Part shown: positions 1 through 7,948 of the stretch, one piece after another
Layout of the letters: every line of letters starts with the position of its first letter
How positions within the stretch are numbered: the first letter of the stretch is position 1
Assembly (NCBI GenBank): GCA_003162415.1
Contig: PMOL01000011.1
Location: forward strand, 492,492-556,491
Reading direction: 5' to 3'
From: Candidatus Dormiibacterota bacterium
GTDB taxonomy: Bacteria > Chloroflexota > Dormibacteria > Aeolococcales > Aeolococcaceae
DNA: 64,000 bases
Translations under genes and position numbers: made by a program
Notes under the pieces: model-generated
Seen by the model: the letters and a program-made list of their open reading frames with translations, nothing else
Told to the model about the DNA's origin: nothing
Database searches by the model: none

Positions 1-5
1 GTCTC

Positions 6-81
6 GGGGCGGTAGCTCAGCTGGGAGAGCGCTGCCCTCGCACGGCAGAGGTCAGGGGTTCGAATCCCCTCCGCTCCACCA
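6..81 (+). tRNA. tRNA-Ala (anticodon CGC)
   Basis: A full cloverleaf can be drawn. The acceptor arm is 6-12 paired with 71-77 (one G-U pair), the discriminator base is A78, and CCA is encoded at 79-81. The anticodon stem CTGCC/GGCAG encloses a 7-nt loop whose middle bases are CGC, which reads the alanine codon GCG. The T-arm has the standard TTCGAAT loop. Its 3' half is repeated at 7949-7995, which marks it as the insertion site of the element that follows. Confidence 0.95.
34..81 (+). repeat. attL (tRNA 3' half)
   Basis: This is the left copy of the element-flanking direct repeat. Bases 34-52 are identical to 7949-7967 (19 bp, from the anticodon loop through the anticodon stem into the variable loop). 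The rest of the tRNA 3' half matches with a few substitutions and a 1-nt length difference. The 19-bp perfect block is the most likely recombination core. Confidence 0.85.
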
Positions 82-188
82 CCGGCCTTGCAGGGCCAGT
101 TTTGAATTCAAATCTCAGCGTGGACGCGCGCCGTCTCTCCGGGTCGCCCGTTGCCTTTTTGTGCAAAGGGCAGCGGTGACTCGGTACT

Positions 189-1313
189 ATGACCACGATC
201 TTGAAAAAAGACGGTTACTCGGAGCCACCCGCCGGTTCCGGAACTGTGGCGGCGTATATGCGTCCGACCCCGTCGCGCCGCCACGGACCGGGCTCCCCTG
301 CCGGCGGACGCACCGACGCTGCGGCGTTGTTGCCCGGGCAACGGCCCACCGTCACGGACGCCGTCGAGGCGATGCTCCGGCGTCACGCACTCGACTGGTC
401 GCCGACCACGCTTCGCAACTGCCGGCACTACCTGATCAATCCTTCGTGCCGGTTCACGCTCTGGCGGGACGAGGTCGGCATCCGCGACCTCGAGGACCTC
501 ACGGTCGAACGCCTCGAGGGGTTCCTCGCGGATCTCGCCAGCGTGCTCAGTGGAGCGTCGGTGGCCAAGTACCGGACCTACCTCCGCGCGCTGGCGCGGT
601 TCTGCGCGGGCACGCCCGGATACGAGGCGATCGGGCTCACCGGCATCGAACGCATCCCGAGGCCCCGCCAGGCGAAGTACAAGAGGCCGGAGGCGCTCGG
701 TCCGGGGGACGTCCAGCGCGTGCTCGACGCCTGTGAGAGTACCCGCGACCGGCTCATCGTCGAGACCCTGCTCGCGACCGGCGTGCGCGTGAGCGAGCTC
801 GTGGCGCTCCGCGTCGACGACCTCCACGTACGGGACCGACCGCCTTTCGTGGTGGTGCAGCGGACCGCTCACAGCCCCGACCTCACCAAGAACGGCCGTG
901 ATCGAACCGTGCCGCTGCTCTCCGCGCACGGTGGCGGCGCCTCGGAGGCGAGCAGTCTTGCGCGGCGGCTCGAGCGGTACATCGCCACCGAGCGCGACCC
1001 AAAGCGGACCAGCCCATCTCGCGAGGTCTTCCTCAGCATCACTCAGAAGGTCGGACCTGGGGCGCTGCCGCTCACGGTCACGGGCGTGCAGCAGCTGATG
1101 CAACGTCTCAGCGAGCGCAGCGGCGTCTACGTCCACGCTCACAAGCTGCGCCACACCTTCGCGACACGTGCCGTCGACATTGGGACTCCGATCTTTCACT
1201 TGCAGCAGTTTCTCGGCCACCAGAGCATCGAGATGGTTCGCCGCTACTACACGGCGGATCAGCGTGCTGCGCTCCAGTCCTACGCGAGACTTGTCGCCTC
1301 CTCGCCGCTGTAG
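189..1313 (+). CDS. Tyrosine recombinase / integrase
   Basis: This 374-residue protein is a site-specific recombinase that would catalyse integration and excision of the surrounding element. An N-terminal SAM-like core-binding domain lies at about residues 52-145 and the catalytic domain at about 165-370. Visible catalytic residues are R200 (in GVRVSEL), K234, the H318-x-x-R321 box (HKLRH), H344 in the LGHQ motif and the nucleophile Y353/Y354. All expected residues are present, so it should be active. It starts about 107 bp from the tRNA 3' end and reads away from it. Its last 34 bp overlap the convergent XRE gene, which may limit simultaneous expression. Family assignment is secure; function in this element is inferred from position. 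Confidence 0.93.
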   Translation: MTTILKKDGYSEPPAGSGTVAAYMRPTPSRRHGPGSPAGGRTDAAALLPGQRPTVTDAVEAMLRRHALDWSPTTLRNCRHYLINPSCRFTLWRDEVGIRDLEDLTVERLEGFLADLASVLSGASVAKYRTYLRALARFCAGTPGYEAIGLTGIERIPRPRQAKYKRPEALGPGDVQRVLDACESTRDRLIVETLLATGVRVSELVALRVDDLHVRDRPPFVVVQRTAHSPDLTKNGRDRTVPLLSAHGGGASEASSLARRLERYIATERDPKRTSPSREVFLSITQKVGPGALPLTVTGVQQLMQRLSERSGVYVHAHKLRHTFATRAVDIGTPIFHLQQFLGHQSIEMVRRYYTADQRAALQSYARLVASSPL

Positions 1314-1570
1314 CGCGCCACCGCGTGCCGGCATCGAACCACAAGGATTGGCGCGCGTTTCATGAGAGTCTCGAACACGCGGATTGCCGCCCTGTCGCTC
1401 ACTGGTTGTCCAGCGATCGCCCGATAGAGACAGGCTCGACTGAGACAGGCTGTACGCGCGAACTCTCGTACCGTCCAGCCGCGCGCCACCACGGCAGCGC
1501 GCAGCGCACATCCATCAAATCGTCCCGAGGCCGGATCCCAGAGAGACACCGTCGACTCAGCCGGAGACAT
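1280..1570 (-). CDS. Small XRE-type helix-turn-helix regulator
   Basis: This 96-residue protein has a helix-turn-helix of the Cro/CI type at about residues 22-75 (ALRAAVVARGWTVREFAR, then SRACLYRAIAG). It reads convergently to the integrase and shares 34 bp with its 3' end. Small HTH proteins at this position usually repress or direct excision of integrative elements. Two copies of a palindrome-like octamer lie 50-80 bp upstream of its start, possible operators for autoregulation. No Shine-Dalgarno is clear before ATG 1570. It is too short to tell an excisionase-like protein from a repressor. Confidence 0.65.
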   Translation of the reverse strand: MSPAESTVSLWDPASGRFDGCALRAAVVARGWTVREFARTACLSRACLYRAIAGQPVSDRAAIRVFETLMKRAPILVVRCRHAVARYSGEEATSLA

Positions 1571-1615
1571 GTTCTGAGCATGCCAGGTTTTTGCTCACAG
1601 ACTGCTTACATTCTC

Positions 1616-1651
1616 GCGGGGCCCAACGTTGCACAGCGGGGCCAATGTTGC
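1616..1651. repeat. Direct repeat with CAACGTTG / CAATGTTG cores
   Basis: Two copies of a GCGGGGCC(C)AA(C/T)GTTGC unit lie at 1616-1632 and 1636-1651, with core octamers at 1624-1631 (perfect palindrome) and 1643-1650 (one mismatch). Centre spacing is 19 bp, about two helical turns, which suits a dimeric HTH protein. They lie upstream of the minus-strand XRE gene. Confidence 0.4.
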
Positions 1652-1912
1652 CTGATCCCGACGCCTTTGGCGGCTGGTGTGTCGCTCTTGACGCCATGCG
1701 TCGGGGCTGCCGCCGTGTATGCGCACTCAGTCACGTCGCCGGGGTCGCGACTCTCGCGTCTTTCGCGGGTTTCACCCTTGAACCGGACATCGCAAATCAG
1801 ACGCATCGCGCGCATGCCGCTTGGCCGCGGCGTACGCGCAGTCAGCGTTCCATGCTGATCAAGTGGATTGCGCGCGTCTCGCTCTCATCGCGAAAGACTC
1901 GCGTTCAGCGAA

Positions 1913-1931
1913 GTTCGCGTCATCCGCGAAC
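1913..1931. repeat. Inverted repeat, 7-bp stem
   Basis: GTTCGCG (1913-1919) and CGCGAAC (1925-1931) pair perfectly around the 5-nt loop TCATC. It lies 56 bp before the larger hairpin at 1987-2015 in the non-coding stretch in front of the relaxase gene. Confidence 0.45.
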
Positions 1932-1986
1932 GCCGCGAACCCCGCGACGGGAAACGCCAGTGCGCCGACCGATGATCTGCAAGGTC

Positions 1987-2015
1987 GGAGGCTCGAGGCA
2001 TCGCCTCGAGCCTCC
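1987..2015. repeat. Perfect 13-bp inverted repeat, 3-nt loop
   Basis: The left arm 1987-1999 (GGAGGCTCGAGGC) and right arm 2003-2015 are exact reverse complements around the loop ATC. No run of T follows on either strand, so a Rho-independent terminator is less likely than a protein-recognised structure. Its position 230 bp before a MobF relaxase start suggests oriT. Confidence 0.55.
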
Positions 2016-2246
2016 TCGACATCATCTCTCAGTCTTCCACCAACCGGCCACCTTCTCTCCACCTCCGACAAACGCACCTGCATCTCACCTCTTGTCCCGC
2101 CTTCACGACCCGCGCACATGCATCGACCACCCTAAACCGCACACAGTTGCATCGCTGATTTCTTCCAGATCAAACGTTCCGAAAAAGTAAGCGCTCTGTA
2201 GGCGTTTTCTCCCTACGCTGAAGCTCATGCAGGACGGGTTTCCGCG

Positions 2247-5192
2247 ATGATCTCGATCGGTAAGCTCACCAGTGTCGAGCAGGCGGTGCGGTACCTGCGC
2301 GACGCGGTCGCACAGCAGCAGCTCGAGTACTACACCGCCCGCGGCGAGTCCCCAGGACGCTGGTCCGGCCTCGGCGCGGAGGCGCTCGGACTGCGCGGCG
2401 AGGTGACTGACACCGACTTCGCGGCGGTGCTCGCCGGCACGCACCCGCGCACGGGTGAGGACCTCGGCAAACACTGGCAGAGACAGAGTGTCGTCGCCTT
2501 CGACGTGACCGTGTCAGCACCCAAGGACGTGAGCATCCTCTACGCGCTCGGTGACGAGCGCACGCGGTCCACCATCCTGCGCATCCACGGCGAGGGCGTC
2601 CAGGCTGCCGCCGACTATCTCCAGGCCAACGCAGGCTGGGCGCGCCAGTACGCCCCGGACGCCAAGGCCACAGAGGCCGTACGAGCCAAGCTGGTCATGC
2701 CCCAGTTCGTGCACCGCACCGCTCGGCCGGTCACCGATCCGATCACCAGCACGGTCACCGTCGATCCGCAGCTGCACACCCACATCACAGTCCCGACATG
2801 GGTGCAGCGGCCCGACGGGAGCTGGAGCCATCTGCACAGTGAACCCCTGTACCAGCACGCCGCCGCTGCCGGAGCCATCGCCCAGGCGGAGTGGCGCGAC
2901 CGCCTGGTTCGCGAGCTCGGCATCTCCACCGTGGTCGACGGCAAGGGCTGCTTCTCGGTTGTTGGCATCACCGATGCCCAGCGGCGCGAGTTCTCGCGCA
3001 GGTCGCTGCAGATCGACGCCGCTGCGGCCGCGTATGACGTCACCACACGGAGCGGGCGCGAGGTGGCCACGCTCGACACGCGCGAGGGCAAGCACGAGGT
3101 CGCCGCCACTGAGGATCTCTTCGCCCGATGGCACCAGCGTGCCGCGAGCGTCGGGCTCGACGGCGAAACGGTGCAGGCGGTATTCGGCCGCGAGCCCGGT
3201 GCGCTGGAGCCGCGCCGCCTCGACGTGCAGCGTCCGGTGGACCTCCTCGGCGTTCGTGGGCTGACCGCCCGGCAGGCGACATTCACGCGCCGCGACCTGA
3301 TCCGCGCCGTCGCCTCGCACGCTCCCCTCGGCTTGAGCCGCGATCAGCTGGAGGCCACGGTCGACTGGATCCTCGCCGACCGTGACTCGGTGCAGCCCCT
3401 ATCGCCCCGACTCCGCGAGGGCGAGACCGAGCCCGAGGCGATGCTGCGCTGGACCGAGAGCGGGCACGACCTCCGCTACACCACGCCGGAGATGCTCGCC
3501 CTGGAGCGGGGCATGGTGGCGACAGCCCAGGCGCGTGCCAGCGCGGGCGTCGGGGTGGCCCGCGCCGAAACGGTCGCGGCGGCGATGGCCACGCGCCGGA
3601 CGCTCACCGCGGACCAGAAGGCCATGATCCAGGAGGTCTGCCTCAGCCCCGCCGGGGTGCTTGTGATCGAGGGCGACGCCGGGGTCGGCAAGACCTACGC
3701 GCTCGAGGTCTGCCGTGAAGTCTTCGACGCTTCCGGCGTCGAGGTGGTCGGCTGCGCCCTGGCCGGACGCGCCGCGGAGCTCCTCGAGGAGGGCTCGGAC
3801 ATCGCTTCGACCACGGTGGCAGCCACGCTTCACCAACTCCAGGTCGAGCGGCTTCCCTTCGGCGGCGTGCTCGTGGTCGACGAGGCGGGCATGCTCGGGG
3901 ATCGCCAGCTCGCCGAGCTCGTCTCCCTGGCAGCGCGGGACGAGGCGAAGCTGGTCGTGGTCGGCGATCCCTTCCAGCTCCAACCCATCGAGGCGGGCGC
4001 ACCGATGCGCACCCTGAGCGATCACATCGGCAGGGTGGAGCTGCACGAGAACATCCGCCAGCACTACGACTGGGAGCGGGCGACCCTGCAGCTGCTCCGA
4101 GACGGTGAGGCGCGCGCGGCGTACCGCGAGTACGAGCGCTACGACCGCATTCACGACGCCCACTCGGTGGCCGAGCGCCGGGTCCAGGTGATCGAGGATC
4201 ACGCCCGGCTCGAGGCCGGCGGGCTCGACACGGTCATCCTCGCTCGGCGTCGTGACGAGGTCGCCGCGCTCAACGAACTCGCCCACGCCCGGTCGGTGGC
4301 CGAGGGACGGGTCCACGGTCCGGCGCTCACCGTCGGTGACAAGGAGTACCAGGTGGGCGACCGGGTCATCTGTTTGGCCAACGAGCGCAGCGCCGCGGTC
4401 AGCAACGGCACCCGCGGCGTGGTCACAGCCGTCGACGTCGAGCGCCAGACGCTCACCCTGGAGCGTCCCGACAAGCGCGCGCTGACCCTGGACACCACCC
4501 ACTACGACGCCATCGATCGCGGCTACGCGCTGACGGTGCACAAGGCGCAGGGGATGACCACCGACATTGCCCTGGTGGTGGGATCCGAGGGCGCCACCCG
4601 GGAGTGGGCGTACACCGCGATGTCACGCGCCACCCTGGCCACCCACTACTACGAGGTGTTCACGCGGCCCGAGCGAGACACCCTCGGCGTCGAGCACTGG
4701 AAGGAAACAAACCGGTCCGCCGAGGAGCGGACCGTACAGGCGTGGGCCCGCAGCGAGTTGAAGGAGTCGGCGCTCGACTATCCGGAGCGCTACGAGACGC
4801 CCGAGCGGATCGCCGTCGAGAGCAGCCGCGAGGCGTCGGCCACCGACCGGCAGCGCGCCCTGGTCGAGATGCTCGGCGGATCCGAGCTGGCCCAGGAGGC
4901 GACCCGGGTGGAGGCCGGGGAGGAGATTGACCGCCTGGCGGCTGAGCGTGTCTACGACCAGCTGGAAGGCTGGTTGCGTGAGGCGGGCATCTCCGAGGAG
5001 GCGGCGCGCGCGCTGCTAGCCCGCGCGGTGGAACGCATCGACGCGGAGGACGCCAGGGGCGGGCCGCACAATCACCTCGAGGGCATAGCCGCCGCCGCTT
5101 GGCTCACCCCCGAGATCGATGCGCAGCTGGAGGCGGCGCAACTGGAGTTCGAGCGCGAGCAGGGGCTGTCACCCGAGCTCACGGCGTGGTAG
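2247..5192 (+). CDS. MobF (TrwC/TraI-type) conjugative relaxase-helicase
   Basis: This 981-residue protein should nick one strand at oriT, stay bound to the 5' end through a tyrosine, and unwind DNA during transfer. The N-terminal relaxase domain shows the tyrosine pair Y28/Y29 and a three-histidine metal site formed by H156 and H177/H179 (LHTHI). The SF1 helicase half shows Walker A GDAGVGKT at 476-483, Walker B VLVVDE at 541-546 and a late RecD-like motif with YALTVHKAQG. About eight extra residues separate the H156 segment from the HTH motif compared with the compact consensus. Length is normal for the family. It is the only transfer gene in the element. No strong Shine-Dalgarno precedes ATG 2247. 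Confidence 0.9.
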   Translation: MISIGKLTSVEQAVRYLRDAVAQQQLEYYTARGESPGRWSGLGAEALGLRGEVTDTDFAAVLAGTHPRTGEDLGKHWQRQSVVAFDVTVSAPKDVSILYALGDERTRSTILRIHGEGVQAAADYLQANAGWARQYAPDAKATEAVRAKLVMPQFVHRTARPVTDPITSTVTVDPQLHTHITVPTWVQRPDGSWSHLHSEPLYQHAAAAGAIAQAEWRDRLVRELGISTVVDGKGCFSVVGITDAQRREFSRRSLQIDAAAAAYDVTTRSGREVATLDTREGKHEVAATEDLFARWHQRAASVGLDGETVQAVFGREPGALEPRRLDVQRPVDLLGVRGLTARQATFTRRDLIRAVASHAPLGLSRDQLEATVDWILADRDSVQPLSPRLREGETEPEAMLRWTESGHDLRYTTPEMLALERGMVATAQARASAGVGVARAETVAAAMATRRTLTADQKAMIQEVCLSPAGVLVIEGDAGVGKTYALEVCREVFDASGVEVVGCALAGRAAELLEEGSDIASTTVAATLHQLQVERLPFGGVLVVDEAGMLGDRQLAELVSLAARDEAKLVVVGDPFQLQPIEAGAPMRTLSDHIGRVELHENIRQHYDWERATLQLLRDGEARAAYREYERYDRIHDAHSVAERRVQVIEDHARLEAGGLDTVILARRRDEVAALNELAHARSVAEGRVHGPALTVGDKEYQVGDRVICLANERSAAVSNGTRGVVTAVDVERQTLTLERPDKRALTLDTTHYDAIDRGYALTVHKAQGMTTDIALVVGSEGATREWAYTAMSRATLATHYYEVFTRPERDTLGVEHWKETNRSAEERTVQAWARSELKESALDYPERYETPERIAVESSREASATDRQRALVEMLGGSELAQEATRVEAGEEIDRLAAERVYDQLEGWLREAGISEEAARALLARAVERIDAEDARGGPHNHLEGIAAAAWLTPEIDAQLEAAQLEFEREQGLSPELTAW

Positions 5193-5282
5193 GGGCGCAC
5201 TCACCACTTCGGCGACTGCGTGGAACTGCGCTTCTCGGAGGCATCCACCAGGTCTTGTATATCGCCCAGGCACCAGGAGACG

Positions 5283-5324
5283 TTGCCATCTCCGGCTCAT
5301 CTGCTGTAGCATTGTCTTATGACA
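5283..5324 (+). promoter_or_regulatory. Promoter and palindrome at the cargo-operon start
   Basis: A possible -35 TTGCCA (5283-5288) and -10 TAGCAT (5307-5312) are 18 bp apart. The predicted start point falls on or next to ATG 5319, so the mRNA would be leaderless. The palindrome TGTC-TTAT-GACA (5313-5324) covers the start point and start codon, a good place for autorepression by the encoded GntR protein. Confidence 0.35.
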
Positions 5325-5822
5325 GTAGATAAAGATATCAAGGGCGGCGTTAGCCCGGCCGCGGCGGTGGGCCGACCGGCGTCACCGATCGAATTCCGGC
5401 TCGACCCCGCCACGGGCGTACCGACTCACCTGCAGCTCGTCCACCAGGTCGAGCACGCCATGAGGCTCGGATACCTCAAGCCCGGCGACCAGCTGCCCAA
5501 GGTCAGGGACGCGGTCGCCTCGCTGGCCATCAACCCCAACACGGTGCTCAAGGCCTACCGCGAGCTCGAGATCAAGGGCTTGGCGACCGGGAGGCCCGGT
5601 CAGGGCACGTTCATCACGGCAACTCTCAGCCAAGCCACACTGCCCGAGCTGACCCGGCTTCGCCGCTCCCTGCTCGCCTGGCTGGGCACCGCGGATACGG
5701 CGGGACTGGATGAAGACGGGATGGTTGCGCTCTTCACCAGCGAGCTACGGGATTTTCGTAACCGCCGCGGCCGCTCCGACGACCGTCGCGTGGCAGGCGG
5801 CGAAACCGAGGGCGTCGCATGA
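5319..5822 (+). CDS. GntR-family regulator, YtrA subfamily
   Basis: This 167-residue protein has a winged helix at about residues 35-100, including LKPGDQLPKVRDAVASL, the INPNTVLKAYREL recognition region and the GQGTFI wing end. A short C-terminal tail of about 65 residues follows instead of a large effector domain, which is the YtrA layout. YtrA-type repressors usually control an ABC transporter encoded just downstream and respond to cell-envelope drugs. Here the next gene is an ABC ATPase whose start overlaps this stop by 4 bp. No ribosome-binding site is visible and the mRNA may be leaderless. The inducer is unknown. Confidence 0.85.
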   Translation: MTVDKDIKGGVSPAAAVGRPASPIEFRLDPATGVPTHLQLVHQVEHAMRLGYLKPGDQLPKVRDAVASLAINPNTVLKAYRELEIKGLATGRPGQGTFITATLSQATLPELTRLRRSLLAWLGTADTAGLDEDGMVALFTSELRDFRNRRGRSDDRRVAGGETEGVA

Positions 5823-6733
5823 ACGTCATCGAGTCCATCGGCCTCGGCAAGCGCTACGGCAACACGTGGGCGCTGCACGACTGCACCCTGGCGATCCCCG
5901 AAGGGCACGTGGCGGCGCTGGTCGGACCGAATGGCGCGGGCAAGACCACCCTGCTGAACCTGGCGGTCGGCCTGACGGCTCAGACCGCGGGCATCGTCAC
6001 CGTCCTCGGCGGGAAGCCCGCCGGATCGTCGGCTGCGTTGGACGGCATCGCGTTCGTCGCCCAGGACATGCCGCTGTACCAGAACCTGTCCGGCGCAGAC
6101 ATGCTGCACTTGACCCGCAACCTGAACCGCCGCTTTGATGCGGGTTACGCCAAGGCTCGGCTCGGCGATCTGGACATTCCGCTGGAACGCAAGGCCGGCA
6201 AAATGTCCGGCGGCCAGCAGGCGCAGCTCGCCCTGACTTTGGCGCTCGCCAGACGTCCCCAGTTGCTTGTGCTAGACGAGCCGATGGCCATGCTCGACCC
6301 GCTCGCCCGACACGACTTCATGGCGACCGTAATGACCGCAATTGCCGACGATGGTGTGTCGGTGCTGCTGTCCTCGCACGTGCTGGCCGAACTAGAGCGC
6401 GTGGCCGACTACCTCGTCCTGCTATCGGGTGGCAGCGTCCAGGTGGCAGGCGAGGTCGACGACCTCCTCTCGTGTCACCGCGTGCTCACTGGCCCCGCCG
6501 CCGAAGCCGGCGAGTACATCAAGCGACTGAACGTCGTGTACGTTCGGCGCGGTGAGGCGCAGGCCCATCTGCTGGTGAGGACCAACGGAACGACCGAGCC
6601 GGTGCCGCCGGGCTGGGAGGCCCACCCGGTGAGCCTCGAAGAACTGACCCTGGCTTATATGCGCGATCCCGCCGCGGCGGCGTTGCCTGGCCCCGCGCGC
6701 GCAGTCGTTCAGCCCATGGAGGTGAGGAATTGA
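5819..6733 (+). CDS. ABC transporter ATP-binding protein (ABC-2 exporter type)
   Basis: This 304-residue ATPase should drive export through the membrane protein encoded next. Walker A GPNGAGKT lies at 36-43, the signature is MSGGQ at 129-133, and Walker B LLVLDE at 149-154 is followed by a D-loop and the switch histidine in LSSHVL. A C-terminal extension of about 90 residues follows the nucleotide-binding domain. The start codon overlaps the GntR stop (ATGA) and the stop overlaps the TTG start of the permease, so all three genes form one coupled operon. The substrate cannot be read from the sequence. Family relatives export peptides, antibiotics or lipids. Confidence 0.88.
   Translation: MNVIESIGLGKRYGNTWALHDCTLAIPEGHVAALVGPNGAGKTTLLNLAVGLTAQTAGIVTVLGGKPAGSSAALDGIAFVAQDMPLYQNLSGADMLHLTRNLNRRFDAGYAKARLGDLDIPLERKAGKMSGGQQAQLALTLALARRPQLLVLDEPMAMLDPLARHDFMATVMTAIADDGVSVLLSSHVLAELERVADYLVLLSGGSVQVAGEVDDLLSCHRVLTGPAAEAGEYIKRLNVVYVRRGEAQAHLLVRTNGTTEPVPPGWEAHPVSLEELTLAYMRDPAAAALPGPARAVVQPMEVRN
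6718..6727 (+). promoter_or_regulatory. Ribosome-binding site deciding the TTG start of the permease
   Basis: GGAGGTGAGG ends 2 nt before TTG 6730-6732. This very strong Shine-Dalgarno lies inside the end of the ATPase gene and supports translational coupling and the TTG start. Confidence 0.55.
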
Positions 6734-7782
6734 GCGCAGCGACCATACCCACGCTGGCGGGACAAGACGCGAGCCTTCGGCCGCTGCCGTGGCGAAGGAT
6801 GGCCTGGGTCACCTGGCGGCAGCACCGGCTCACGTTTGCCGGCGTCGTCTCGGTCTTCGGCCTGGCGGCGGTGTACCTGCTCATCACTGGCCTGACAATG
6901 CACATCGCCTACGCCGCGGTGAGCGACTGCCGACCGGCAAGTTCAGCGATCTGCCAGCAGGTCGCCGGCAGCTTCCTGAGTTCATACGCGCCGGGCGTAG
7001 GAATAACCCTTGGCCTGTTTCAGGTGATCCCGGCGCTGATCGGAGCGTTCGCCGGTGCGCCCCTGCTGGCCAGGGAACTCGAGACCGGCACCTTCCGCTA
7101 TGCATGGACCCAGGGCTTCGGGCGAGCACGCTGGACCATTGCCAAGCTAGTGCCGCTAGGGGTCGTAATCACGCTGGCCGCCGGAGCGTTCAGCGTGCTC
7201 GTCACCTGGTACGTCCAGCCGATCTTCGGCGCAGGCGACAACAACGGTCCGCTGTATCCGACCCTCTTCGACCTCCTCGGGGTTGCACTCGCAGCGTGGA
7301 CGCTGACCGCGTTCGCGATCGGCGTCCTGGCGGGCTTCCTGATCCGCCGAGTCATCCCAGCAATGTTCGCCACGATCGCTGTATGGGCTGGCCTCGCGTT
7401 CGCGACCGGAGGGTATCTACGCCCGCACTACACGGCGCCGCTGGTCAGCACCAAACTCAACATCCCTGTCCAAGCCTTGATCATCAACCAAGGGTGGTTC
7501 AGGGGCGGCAACCCAGCAAGCCTGGACATGATCAACAACACGCTTGCGCGGGTCGACGTCCGGGCGGTGACGCCTGAACTGTTCGAGCCCGGGCCTTCCA
7601 CCCCGGCCAACCTCGGCGACCCCGTTCAGTATCTGATCCAGCACGGCTACACGCAGTTGACGACGTACCAACCGGCGGGCCAGTTCTGGCCGTTCCAGTC
7701 GATCGAAGGCGGTTGGCTGCTCGCGCTCTCCCTGCTCCTCATTGTCACGGCCGTCTGGCTGGTCCGCCGCCGCGCGGCGTGA
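6730..7782 (+). CDS. ABC-2 type transporter permease
   Basis: This 350-residue integral membrane protein is the membrane partner of the preceding ATPase. Hydrophobic segments lie near residues 35-57, 95-115, 135-160, 180-200, 205-230 and 325-345. A hydrophilic region at about 240-320 is probably extracytoplasmic. The segment with two cysteines between the first two helices (SDCRPASSAICQQ) could form an exported disulfide. The start TTG overlaps the ATPase stop and is backed by a strong Shine-Dalgarno. It is the last gene before attR. The exported compound is unknown; self-protection against an envelope-active antibiotic is an inference from the YtrA-type regulator. Confidence 0.82.
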   Translation: MSAATIPTLAGQDASLRPLPWRRMAWVTWRQHRLTFAGVVSVFGLAAVYLLITGLTMHIAYAAVSDCRPASSAICQQVAGSFLSSYAPGVGITLGLFQVIPALIGAFAGAPLLARELETGTFRYAWTQGFGRARWTIAKLVPLGVVITLAAGAFSVLVTWYVQPIFGAGDNNGPLYPTLFDLLGVALAAWTLTAFAIGVLAGFLIRRVIPAMFATIAVWAGLAFATGGYLRPHYTAPLVSTKLNIPVQALIINQGWFRGGNPASLDMINNTLARVDVRAVTPELFEPGPSTPANLGDPVQYLIQHGYTQLTTYQPAGQFWPFQSIEGGWLLALSLLLIVTAVWLVRRRAA

Positions 7783-7948
7783 AGCCCGGCAAACCGCCGA
7801 GCTTTCGCGACGAGCGCTCCAGTGGTGTTGGGCGTTCGAGTCGACGCGAGTCACTCCTTGTCTTCGGGTCTTTCGTCGTGTCCACTGTCGCGAGGGAACT
7901 GATCAAACGGCCACCTTTAGGCCGCCTCGTATTCGAATTCCTACCCGC

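Larger units (their letters stand above)
1571..2246. other. Non-coding stretch before the relaxase (candidate oriT region)
   Basis: No convincing gene is visible on either strand in these 676 bp. The stretch holds paired near-palindromes at 1624-1650, a 7-bp stem hairpin at 1913-1931 and a perfect 13-bp stem hairpin at 1987-2015. The 3' part becomes AT-richer ahead of the relaxase start. MobF relaxases normally nick an oriT carrying inverted repeats next to their own gene, so this is the obvious place to look for oriT and the relaxase promoter. Confidence 0.5.

Noticed and set aside
84-103. Rho-independent terminator after the tRNA
   Set aside because: GGCC-TTGCAG-GGCC followed by AGTTTT has only a 4-bp stem and a short T run; too weak to call.
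108-1511. Long open frame opposite the integrase (467 residues)
   Set aside because: It is antisense to a recombinase with all catalytic residues, has low-complexity Arg/Ala/Gly-rich sequence and no domain; an artefact of GC-rich codons.
2514-4541. Long minus-strand frames inside the relaxase gene
   Set aside because: They mirror the codon pattern of the relaxase and show no domain features.
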